Under the pieces are notes generated by a model. The model did no database searches, was not told where the DNA came from, and saw nothing but the letters and a program-made list of their open reading frames with translations. From Lates calcarifer (Eukaryota; Chordata; Actinopteri; Centropomidae), in the NCBI RefSeq assembly GCF_001640805.2, contig NC_066850.1, positions 17,853,036 to 17,917,035 on the forward strand: DNA of 64,000 nucleotides. The letters run 5' to 3'. Position 1 is the first letter of the stretch, and the number at the start of each line of letters is the position of its first letter. Positions 45,703 through 56,453 of this stretch are shown piece after piece. The position numbers and the translations under genes were made by a program.

Positions 45703-48185
45703 AGTTGTATACATTGTCATGTTGCTGCTATTTAGCTGCATAGAAGGAGGAGCTGCTAGTTCTGGAAGCGTTTTTCCAGAATGAACAGCTGGATTCAATT
45801 TTCAAATTAAAAAAAAAAAAAAAAAAAATTATAATACTCTCCTGATTATGCAGTGATCCTGTAGGTTTATGTTACATCACCATTTTGTATTTATTCTAAC
45901 TCTCTAACTTCTCTGTTTCTGAGGAATCATGTTCTATACATTAGTTTGGGATAGTGAATGGCTCTACATACTACAATACCCATGAGCCACAGCCACTGTT
46001 ACCATGGAGAAGAAGCCATTCAGAGTGATCCATTTTTACATACTTTTTCCAAATCTGCTTGTAGTTAACTTTCATATATAATAAAATGGTTCCTAGATTT
46101 GAAGTATATTTACCTTGCAATATGTGTTGTCAAAATAGTATAATAACAAGTAATATGAACCATTTTTTATGACTGTAGCAGAAATGTATCTTTGGTTGTT
46201 TACTGAAAAAACACCTTATCTTTCAGTCTTCAAATTCAGGTTGACAGAAGTCTGCTTGCCACTGTAATAGATGCTATGTTTATAGAATATGAATGCCTGA
46301 AATCTATGCAAGTGGCACAGAAAATAAATAAACTAAAACACAAGGATCTGTTGACAACTTTTTGAATACAAAATTGGGTCGCAGGTAGTAATTATATGAT
46401 GGCCCCCAAGCATTGTAGGTAATCTGTCAATCAGGAGTCAGTGTTCTTGTCAGCATCCAAACCAGCACAGCGGGTGGATGAAGAGGAGGTTCAGAGAGCA
46501 CTGTGATTGCCTTTATGTTGGGCTTCCAAGCCTACCATTATTGTTTGTACTGATGTATGATTTTCATACAACATGGTGTGTGCTGGCAATAGTTTTCAGC
46601 ATCTGACTCTGAAAAAGATAAAGCAGCCCTCCTGTCTTTCACTGTCAACAGACAGCCTTTGTGTCTTGTGGTACAACTATACTGCACAGGTACTGTGAAC
46701 CTTAGCTGCTTTTGATGTCAACTGAATATTTCAGATATGTGGTGGTCATCTAAAAAAAAAAAAAAAAAGGTAAATAAATGGAGCAAAGAGATGAAATGCT
46801 GCACTCATGCAACATGCAACATGTCCCCTAATTACTTGCATCCTTTCCCCACCATGTACCTCTTCATTCAGGAAAGGGACATCACAAAGCACAGAGCACA
46901 GTTTAACACACAAGGCAACATCAAGGCAGATTGTTTCTGTGGCTGCACTCCATTTGGCTGTGCCACAGCGACGGTCATTACGCGACAGAAAAGGTGGGGA
47001 AACTCGTTAATGAAGTGCAAGTGCATGTGAGGGAGCAGGTATGACTTGGATAATCAAACAGTAGCAGGTGGTGAACATACTGTGATAAACTTTAATCCAG
47101 TTTTTGCACAGCTTTTAAGCACTGGCAGAGATAGTGCAGAGCATTTTCAACATCTATTTATTTTTTAATAGTCAGTATGGTTTAATGCTGCTGCTACACA
47201 AGGTATTTCGTTAGGTGGCATTAGCAGCATATGCCGCTTTGAGTGCCAAACTGAAATGGACAGGAAACCAAGGCCATACGGCACAAATCACTACCACTAC
47301 TGTGCTGGCCAAGTTTTGGAGCACACCCTTTGTTGCTTGGTTGCTCCTTTTATGCAGGATGTTCCTGCAAGTAATGGGCTCCCTCAGATTTAAACTCATG
47401 AGCTCATATAGAAAGCAATTTGCTAATGACACCTGGAGAGTGAATAGAGGTAAGAGAGAGACAGGAAGGAAAACATGAAGGTAGAACATTTCTCATCCAC
47501 AAGGATCAAGGGCCAAGTAATACTTGCAAACACGAATGCAAATGCTGCTTCTTATTATTATTACAGTATTTCAGTCAGCCATTTCATCGGTCACTGTGAG
47601 AAGAGTAACTAGGGAGTGATATTTGACTGTAGTCTCGTTTGAAAATCAGTTGGACAGGGAGGTTCAGTCATGCATTCCCCAGTTTATGACTCTAGACTGG
47701 ATTAAATTCTATGATCTGTATTTTATTTTAACAATGTATCAAATGACAACATGAATACAATGTGACAGTGTCAAAGGGGTCAACCCACAGATAATTGTTA
47801 GCTGAATCTGCAGTGCTCCTAGCTGTGTGGTACATAATTATACTGTTTTGGTCCAGCTGTTCTGAGCCAAAAGCTCTGATAAACTCACTGTAAACTACCT
47901 GCTCAGCACCAAACAGCAGAGAGACACAGTGACAGACTGGCTGGTGAACACACTTCAACAACTAGCAGCTAACTAGCCACATGTTTCCCTCAGGAAATGG
48001 TAGAGAGCAAAAAGAGAGCAAAATGTGAGTGAATATTGGATTTACATTCATCAGTTGACCAGGAATATGACTCCAAATGAATGATAATGTTGTTCCATAA
48101 CTGCTAGATGTGTGAGTAGGAAACCCGGTCCTTAATTCTAGGTAAAGAGAAAAAAGAAGCCCACATCCCTCCACCAGCTTTCTGT
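45703..48185. other. Mostly unique non-coding DNA
   Basis: Contains A runs at 45811-45828 and 46752-46768. Short overlapping frames at 46737-47030 and 47211-47489 are not convincing. TACTACAATACCCATGAGCC near 45969 recalls a fish MITE motif but has no defined ends. Confidence 0.4.
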
Positions 48186-48560
48186 GTATTTTGAAATTGC
48201 TTTTAAGATCCTGCTGATTATTTCTAAGGATTGCATGGTCAGGCACTCAGTTATATTTTATAAATAACAGTCCTCTTAGTCTAGACCCTGCTATGGATTT
48301 CCCTGCCAGAGCACCTTTTAAATCACTCCCTAAAACTGACTTTTACCAGCACTTTTTACCATGTCCATGTTCAGCTTTATTATAGTGTTTTTATTTTATA
48401 TTTGAATTCATCCAATTGGATTCTATATTATTTTTCTTTGTTTATTGCATTACATTGCCTATTTCTTTTGCTTTGTTTTTACTGCAAAGCACACTGTAGC
48501 TGTGTTTAATTATGTGCTATAGACTTTAAATTATTATTATTATTCAACATACAACATATA
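48186..48560 (+). repeat. Possible L2-like LINE 3' remnant
   Basis: TTTTAAGATCCTGCTGATTA, then GATTTCCCTGCCAGAGCACC, AAACTGACTTTTACCAGCAC and T-rich DNA ending in an ATT tandem follow the usual order of L2-type LINE 3' ends in fish. It is heavily diverged. Confidence 0.4.
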
Positions 48561-48845
48561 TATTTTATATAGGCATAAATTAATTGTCAACTCATTACTT
48601 CTTTATTGCTTATTAGAACCTGCGAATGGGAAAAAGTTTTCTTTAGACATAAAGTTCAATGATGAAGCAAGGGTACTGAAGTGTTTGGTGTGTTGTGGAA
48701 AAAGCAGGTTGTAGCGACTGGTCTTGGCAGGTTAATTGACTGTGAGCAGAGGAACAGAATCTCATTTAGAGCTTTGCTAAAGTATGGAGAGCTTTGGTCT
48801 ACAGATCAATATCAACACCTATAGATGTAATTAGATGGGGGAACA

Positions 48846-48879
48846 TGTGTGTGTCTGTGTGTGTGTGTGTGTGTGTGTT
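48846..48879 (+). repeat. (TG)n microsatellite
   Basis: About 16 TG units with one TC interruption. Confidence 0.95.
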
Positions 48880-50551
48880 GGACTGTGTCACACAACCCTA
48901 GAACGAGCTGACAGTGCATGCATAAGCAAATGTGAGCCTGCATGTGCAACTATGCATGCATGTGTGCAGGGTTTTTTTTGTACTGTCAGTTGTAATGACA
49001 GTTGTAGTAACATCTTAAATATCCTAGATGCCTCCTGAGGAAAAAGTCCCAATATCACTTATTCTTTATCACATATTAATGATTTATATATAGAACATTT
49101 TTCAAGCAAGATGCACAAACACTTTCCAGAGGCAAGAAGACAAACACAGACAAAATATACTGTTAGAGGTCTTAAATAGAGCAGTCTGAAATTAGTAAAA
49201 TGGCCAGCCATGACCAACATAGAGTAAAAAAGTAAACACAGTAAAAGTAAAAAGTATAATTATGTTTGAAGTAGTAAAGACAATTTTGAAAAAAATAGCT
49301 AAGATGAAATACAGAGATGTTAGCCTAATGCTGTATGAGGAGCCAGTGGAGAAAAAGCACAGTCGCCCTCAATTATTAATCTGGAATCTGAAACAATGAA
49401 GGTGGCAGATCTGAACAGAGGTTTAAAGAGTGGTTATACAATCAGGTGAGAGATCATGTAGTGCATCACAGGTGATCACCAGAGTAATGATGCAAAACCT
49501 GTGGTGATGTGGGAAAATCCTTTGTCTTGGTTGTGCAATAGTTCAACTAATTGAGACAGAACTTTAAAGTAATCTAGGTCCCATGGATGAGAGAGCATCT
49601 ATCAGTGTTACTGAATGATAAAACAGTTCTAGTTCTTGAAATATCTCTTAGTCAATGGAAGCATGAATAAACTAGTGTCTTTATGTGCTGCTCCCAACTC
49701 AGACCACAATCAAACACCCTGGTTTTTAGTGGCAGATTTAATGTCAGGGTTGGGGCTGTATTTGTTTAGTGAGTGGTATTGTGGGCAAATAACCAGGACC
49801 ACTGAAAAAAAAAAAAAAAAACAATTTTGGGAGACCCATTGTAGACCATCATATACTGTAATTCTGTGAGGCCAGCACACAGAAAAAAGCCTCACAACAA
49901 AGGAATGAATGAATCATTCAACCAACCAAATATTTATGCATCGATCCATCAGTCCAGGAGAGCTTCTATGCACATTCATGTGTGTAAATCAATGGTCAGT
50001 AACAGTTACAATTCAGCAACTGCAGGTCAGTTCTAAAAGACAAACACAACCAACAGGCTAAAGCAGGAAGTAGATCCCAGATTGGAAGCAGGTCAATAAC
50101 ATAGGTAGCGAGCAACAGGCATGTTTGTATAACAAGACAGAGACAGGTCATTGCAAAGAGATACAAAAATGACATGAAAATGCAAATGAAAATTCATTCA
50201 TCAACTAGTTTTTCATGCTATCTTCATTCATGCTTTGGTAACCACTTAGGATATTTTGTACATTGTTAGCTCTCAGGATGGCAGAAGACATTTTAGACCC
50301 TAAAAGACATTTTAGGGTTTGAGTGAAATAACTTACTCACGACACCTCGAGGGGTTTAATACTTTCTGTTCCACTAGTTCAGGTCATAAACGCCTGCACA
50401 GTGTTTTACAGTCTACTGTTTAACCCAAACTATGACTGATAGTGGACATCTGAAGACACTTCTCCTGTCTGTTGCTGGAGTAACCAAGGTCTTGTAGATA
50501 AGGATGTAGACAAAGACAAACTTCAACGGAACTGTCCCAATCCAGTTTCAG
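48880..50551. other. Non-coding stretch
   Basis: No exon recognised. GGAGCCAGTGGAGAAAAAGC near 49340 recalls a fish dispersed repeat but is too degraded to call. An A run lies at 49804-49821. Confidence 0.4.
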
Positions 50552-50847
50552 TCAAGGATGAGCTAAGTAGAGGAGAGGACGTGATACATGTGACAATGGT
50601 AAGATCTGAATGACCAGTAGGGTCTTCAAAATACGGAAAAGTGTTGTAACCATATGGTAATAGGTTATATATGCCCTGTTAAACCCCAACATCTTCAGAA
50701 CTTTGGTGTAGCACTTCTCTGGCACACTTGTCACAAAATTGTTCATCATTTTTCTCCACCAGTGCACAGCTTGTAATAAATATCTCTGCCTGAGATGTCT
50801 GAATTCCCAGAGATCATCCTTTGTCCAGCTCTTCCACACCCTCACAT
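50552..50847 (-). CDS. Candidate coding exon or pseudo-exon, unknown protein
   Basis: On the minus strand a strong acceptor (T-rich tract, then CATTCTTCAG) ends at 50848. The reading frame from 50847 (phase 2, entering VRVWKSWTKDDLWEFR) stays open for 97 codons to a TGA at 50552. The composition is unusually protein-like for this window: eight Trp/Cys residues, a QAVHWWRKMMNNFVTSVPEK segment and TKVLKMLGFNRAYITYYHM. There are no low-complexity codons. I do not recognise the family. No partner exons were found, so this could be a terminal exon, a dead exon or part of an undescribed repeat. The hydrophobic C-terminal part from about residue 70 weakens the case that the whole frame is coding. 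Confidence 0.35.
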
Positions 50848-52249
50848 CTGAAGAATGGAAAACATGTTTTACTGTTGTTTTTTTTTAAAGTCCAGTGGAG
50901 CGACTGAGAAAGAATGCTAAATATTTTCTCATCAACCTCCGTTGCACTTTGTGTTTGGTGCTAATTATCAAATGTTAGCATGCTAACACACAAAACTAAT
51001 ATGGCAATCATGATAAACATTACCTGCTACAACACAACTTGTTAACATTGTAAAGAGCATAAAATGTCACCATGGTATTAACATTTAGCAGTTGGCTTTA
51101 AGCACCAATGTGCCTAAGTGCAGCCTCACAAAGGTGGTGGTGCAGCGCTGGACATATTTTACCATTTCTAAACGCTGAAAAATACCTGTTCTGACCAAAC
51201 AATTATTTTTGGTTTCAACTGTTCTGACAGCCACTTAATCTGTTAAAGACATCAGCAAGTGAACAACAGAAACTTCAAACTGTAGCTTGAAGAAGTAAAA
51301 TTTGACTGTAGTTAATCAGTCCTGCATTGTTTGCTACACTTTCCATTAAAATCATATGAATCCTTTCCTTTCGCTCAAACTTTCTCACAGTCAGCTGTAT
51401 GAGTAATTATATTTTGCAACTAGAATTTGACAGTTATGACTTACTACTTTCAAATGTGCAAGAAGCAGAGTGTCTCACACATACATAGACACACAGAGAT
51501 CGTCAGCTGCAGTATGACGGTGAGAACACATCACCTCATAATCTGCTCCTACAGCTGGAATTACACATCACTTTCAAAATCCTCCCAGTGAGCTCTTTCA
51601 TATGAGAAAGTGAATGTGATTTCCGGTGCAGTTCCTGGCTGTTATTATTCAACTACATTCCATAGATATGATTGCTTCCCCTCTCAAGGATGTGTAGAGC
51701 CTTGGCATTGGTGCAACCTGTTATCCTGGCTTTCTTATCGTCTGCTGCCAAGTCAGTAATTCTCACGGTGTCAGTGGAGAGGAGCGTGTTGAATGGTGCT
51801 CTCTTTCTTCATCTGACGAAGCCTCTTGACTTTCTTACCTTTCTCTCCATTGCCTTCTCTCTTTCAATGTACTGTAGGCTTTAATCTCCCTCTTTTCCTT
51901 TGTAAAGTTGCCTCTATTCATTTGCTACCCTCTTTACTTTTCTGTATCGCTGTGTCAGTCTCTCTGCAGTGACCCACAGCCCCTCTATTGCTTTCCATCC
52001 CTTCGTCATCAGAAGCCAAACTCGAGATGTTTAACTCACAGAAAGCTTTTTTTTTTTTTTTTTAAATCTTCCACATCTCTGGACTGCTGCTGTGAGGAGG
52101 GAAAGATTCCACTTTTCCTCTCTTTCTGCAGACTGAACCACAGGCCTCTCAGCCTTCAGATAAATGTAAAGCCAGCCTTTAAAATATGACTCAAACAAAA
52201 AATAAAATCTATGTCCAGACTGGATCAGTTTCATACCAGTTAATCCACA
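50848..52249. other. Non-coding stretch
   Basis: Unique DNA with a T run at 52048-52064. No exon recognised. Confidence 0.4.
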
Positions 52250-52810
52250 CCCTACTGTAGCCCGTCCTGTCCTCAGGATCTCTGAGGAGGATTTGTGCTC
52301 ACTCTTTCAGAGGCAGAAGATCAAGAAGGAACTGGGTCTTCAACAGATCAGTGGAGCTGTGTTAAGTCCCCTCCTGCTTCAAATGCTCCATAATCATCCT
52401 GGTCCCCATGAAACCCTCAGTCACAGGAGTCAATGACTACAGGCCTTCAAGAGGGTGGTGTAGACCCACCTGGACATCACAGGCACCCTGATCAACACTT
52501 TGCAGTTTACATAGTGGGCAAACAGTGGATAATGCAGTCAACATGGGACTACACTACATACTGCAACATCTCAACTCCCTAAGGACATATGCAAGGATCC
52601 TTTTTGTGAACTTCAGCCTGACACTGGATCTGTCAGTGGATCACCAACTTCCTGACAGGTGAGAAGCAGCAGTGGAGGTTCATAAGAATCACTTCCAGCA
52701 CCTGGACAGTTGTATGCTCTTCTCCCTGAACACCAATGAGTGCATCTACCTCATCTTAGATGGTTATGAGTCCATGTACAGATGGGAGGCTGAGCAGCTG
52801 GCCCTTCCAA
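52250..52810 (+). pseudogene. Reverse-transcriptase fossil of a jockey/L2-like LINE
   Basis: Blocks VNDYRPS (52431-52451), MGLHYILQHLNSL (52542-52580) and TYARILFVNFS (52586-52618) follow the order of fish LINE reverse transcriptases. In these the last block is normally FVDFSSAF. Asp has become Asn at the first catalytic position. Downstream, TNFLTGEKQQW-like and YESMYRWEAEQLALP residues continue the family order, with a deletion removing the second catalytic box. Frames shift repeatedly and the copy is dead. It ends near an (AT)n tract. Confidence 0.75.
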
Positions 52811-52827
52811 CATGGCCCCACCTCACC

Positions 52828-52855
<28 letters not shown>
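52828..52855 (+). repeat. (AT)n microsatellite
   Basis: About 14 AT units directly after the LINE remnant. Confidence 0.95.
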
Positions 52856-52858
<3 letters not shown>

Positions 52859-53243
52859 GTATATGTACATAAGAATGTTCATATAGTATATGTACAATAT
52901 TCTTAACAAGTAAGAAAACAAGCAAATATATGAAATCCATTGGAACAGCAAGCAGGATCACCACAAGGAAATATTCAAATATCAAATTTCACAAAATAAA
53001 GAAAGACAAGATGGCTGTAAACACTGTTGCAGCTGCTACTATTAGTTACTATCTATATCTATAACTCGAATAAAGGAAAGCAAAGTTGTATTTTTAACCT
53101 ATAATTCTGCATCAAGTTGCCTTAGTTTCTAGTAAATAACAAATTATTTCCTCTTAATAAATGGCTCAAAGAAATGCAGTCTAGCTAAGTTAGACATTTT
53201 TTCCATTCTACATTCTACTAACAATATAAAGGTGCGAGCGTGT

Positions 53244-53274
<31 letters not shown>

Positions 53275-53323
53275 GACTATACTGAATTTCACATTACATG
53301 AATATGTAAGCAACAAATGCACA
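52856..53323. other. Non-coding stretch with (CA)n
   Basis: CA repeat at 53243-53270; otherwise unique AT-rich DNA. Confidence 0.6.
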
Positions 53324-54600
53324 TCAGCCAGTGATATGAATAAAATCACAGGGCACCAAACATGGCTTTGTGTTCTGCTGTGTTGCCAGTGAAGCTTCTA
53401 GGGTTGGCATACCCAGTCCTGAAGTGTCCTGAAGTGCCTGCATGCATTGTTGAAGGACTCTGACATAGTCCAGGGCTGCAAGAGCAGTGGAAATTTGGCT
53501 CTGCAGACAGCAGGCCACTACCTCAGAAGGCCCGACACCAAACCAAAATATGTCCTTGCTTGTTTTGCTTGCTTATACGATCTGGAGATTTTGGCCCGAG
53601 TCTCATCATTGTCCTGTCTTGCGTCAAAGTCTTTCTAGTTTCCAGGAGTGCTGTGCATGCAGTACTAATTTGGGAAATAACAGCAGTACAGATGCACCAT
53701 CAAGTTGGGCATACCCCCAAGACATTAGACACCACCTCTTCAGAGCCAAGACGAGACTGGAACACCTGTTGGTGTTTAGAGGACTCTGATGACAACAGAA
53801 ACTCCCTGAGGAAAGTTCAGTGTGCAGCGAGTCTCTTGCAAAATGAGGTTGAGTGTGTGGTTGCTGCACTGGACATAAAGGGATTCTGGACTCTCTGCTT
53901 TTAGTTTTGCTTGAACATGATATAAATGCTAAAAAATGCACACGCACAAGAAGTAAGTTTAAACTGAAAAAGGGTCCTTGATGCACGAAAACAATGTTTC
54001 TGCTGATGGATCCAAGAAACATATTCTGAGCTGTTAAATTTGAACTCACAATCTGCAAACAGTGTGAGAGTTCCTCACTTGCACTAATGTCTGTACTACC
54101 ATCTGCTATGGTTCCAAAGAAGGAACGGTGGCCAGTTTCAGAGATGATGTCATGCTGTATGAGCAAATACTTCAACGATTTCGTGTTGGAATGTATCTGA
54201 CGTCCAACTGTCTCTCCCTAAAAGCTATTCTCTAGCTTTTGGGAGGGAGTGCATCCTCTCCAGCATAAGCTGCCAAAGGACGCCCTTGCAATTACTGTAC
54301 CCTCTGAGTGGCTCTAAACAGCACTGATCATAGTGGCTTTCAATATAGCTAAGGCACTCAGTGAATTGGAATGCAAGTTGGATAAGTAAGCTTTTTTCTT
54401 GCTTTTTTCCAGTGTCAAAGGCCTCACTTAGCAAAGGAACTGTCACTATAGAGGTGCACTAATCCCTTCACCACTGCTTGGTTGCAGTTAGAGCAAAGAA
54501 CAACATCTGTTTCTGCAACATAATGCAACCATTGTCATTTCTCAAACCATCCTGGCTGGAGCGATCTCTCAAAATTCTTCTATGTTTGGTTGAAAGAGCT
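53324..54600 (-). pseudogene. TTF-finger hAT transposase fossil (ZMYM1-like)
   Basis: Reading the minus strand from about 54600 down, family blocks appear in order. VVLCSNCNQAVVKGLVHLYS (about 54510-54450, reading through several frames) is the TTF-type zinc-finger region. FFGTIADGSTDISASEELSH, then NLTAQNMFLG (about 54117-54005), is the start of the catalytic domain (DUF4371 type). LQSQISTALAALDYVRVLQQ (about 53510-53440) is a later helical part of the insertion domain. Stops and at least two deletions separate the blocks, and the C-terminal hATC part is not seen. It belongs to the same broad family as the deleted element at 14.2 kb. A SINE starts about 150 bases upstream of its 5' side. Confidence 0.8.
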
Positions 54601-54747
54601 CCTCATCGCTGACATACTTGCTTCAAAGTATGGAAGTCCCTGCCTAGTGGAGGAGGAGTCTCCTCAACAAATAATTTTTGAAAATAATTTAACAGTAATT
54701 TTCCTCACATCACTACAGCTCTGTTCAAACCCAATTTACATGCAATA

Positions 54748-55102
54748 TAAGTTAGCACTGTCACCTCACAGCAAGAAAGTTCCTGGTTTGAGCCCTGCTT
54801 CGCCCAGGGATTCTCTGTGTGGAGTTTGCATGTTCTCCCTGTTCCTGTGTGGGTTCTCTCCAGTTCTCCCACTTCCTCCCACAGTCCAAACACATGGCAG
54901 GTTAACTGGTGACTCTAAAGTGTCTGTAGGTGTGAATGTGAGTGTGAATGGTTGTTGTCTCTATATGTCAGCTTTGTGATGTACTGGTGATCTGTACAGG
55001 GTGTACCCTGCCTCGTGCCCAATGTCAGCTGGGATGGGCTCCACCCCCCGCGACCTTTAATGGATAAGTGGTATAGAAAATGAATGAATGAATGAATGAA
55101 TG
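54748..55102 (+). repeat. tRNA-headed SINE with L2-like tail, near full length
   Basis: It begins AAGTTAGCACTGTCACCTCA, passes through GTTCCTGGTTTGAGCCCTGC (B-box-like) and GTGGAGTTTGCATGTTCTCC. It ends with GGATAAGTGGTATAGAAAATG and five GAAT units. It is fused directly to the MITE at 55103. Confidence 0.88.
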
Positions 55103-55330
55103 TTACTATAAGCCGCTACTTTTTTCACACACTTTGAAACTTACGGCTTAAACAATGATGCAGCTAATTTATAGATTTTTACGGGCTAACGAGCTTCATG
55201 CCGCAAAAACATTTAGACACCTGCGGCTTATAGACAAGTGCAGCCTGTATATGTACTTTTTTTTTTTCTTTTTAAATTTAGCGGGTGCAGCTTATAGTCA
55301 GGTGCGCTCAATAGTCCGGAAATTTCGGTA
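55103..55330. mobile_element. TACCGTA-family MITE, left end truncated
   Basis: From TTACTATAAGCCGCTACTTT to GTCCGGAAATTTCGGTA it matches the complete copy at 33432-33671 closely. Several of the differences are C/T or G/A changes at CpG sites. The first 15 or so bases of the left terminal repeat are missing where it meets the SINE's GAAT tail. Confidence 0.88.
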
Positions 55331-56421
55331 TATGTGTGTGGTCTCTGCAGCTTGTGTCTGTCAATTATCAGTCAAACGCTGATAATTTTGCAGATTACTT
55401 TGCGATTATACCAGCAGAGTGATACGTCTTGTGTATAGTGGACCACTTCACATCAGCTTCAGGAGTTTTCTTACAATTTATATAAACCTAATAGTTTGAA
55501 CAAAACCTTAAGTATTTGGATCAATAAGCAAAGGCTGCAGCTGAATGTGTCAGATACTCTATGTATTTAATCACATTTAGATAAGTAATACTACTGAACG
55601 TGGCCTTTAAGATATTCAGAGGCTTTGTTGATATTATGTATAGGTGTACAGCTTTGTCCCTCAGAGGCTAACTCTGATTTATTGAAATGTCTACTTGCTG
55701 AAAGGTGCTCTTATGTTCAAGCCCAGCACAAACCAAAAAATGTGAAGTAGGTATGATGAGAGTCAGTCCTTTCAAGACCAAGGCCATGGTAATCTGCTGG
55801 AAAATGGTGGATTGTTCCTTACAAATGTAAGGATATGAATATGAGCATAGGGGTTGCTGTGCTGCTGCTGATGTACTTTCTCTATAAGGCCAGTGTAGTC
55901 AGAATAAGACTCTAGGTTTTAGCAGTGAGTAAATAGCCTGTAATAAAATCTGTATCATAGTTGATGAGAACTCTTAAGTCTTGGCCGGTCTGCACTCTGC
56001 CATCTTGAACAACAGCTTGCATTGCTGTCGGTAACAATGTGTGTGCATAATTAAAAAATGTGGGCTTAGAGGGAAATGGTGCTTCAGCAGCAGTATTTGT
56101 TTGCTTTAAGCTGTAAACATGCTTACTTCTCCAGTGCCATGTCAGGAACATTCTGTTACGCATCATAACCTCAAAGGAAATACAAAGAGAAATTGTGAGG
56201 CTATAATGTCAGACTGGGTTTGACCTAGCTCTGCAGTGCAAACCAGGCTGAAAGGTCAGAGGTCAAGGTCAAGTCAGATCTAAAAATGTGGAGCGCTGAC
56301 ACCAAGATCAGCCAAGTGTATGTTATTAATAACAGCTATCTACACGCACACAGTATACACAGAAAAGGCCTGAAAATGGAAAGGTCTATTATCATCAGTT
56401 ACTGCTGTTTCTGTAATTACA

Positions 56422-56422
<1 letters not shown>

Positions 56423-56452
<30 letters not shown>
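56423..56452 (+). repeat. (TG)n microsatellite
   Basis: About 15 TG units followed by a C run. Confidence 0.97.

Positions 56453-56453
<1 letters not shown>

Noticed and set aside
53624..54175. 183-codon minus-strand frame as an intact gene
   Set aside because: Only its first third matches hAT transposase; the rest is out-of-frame decay of the same fossil.
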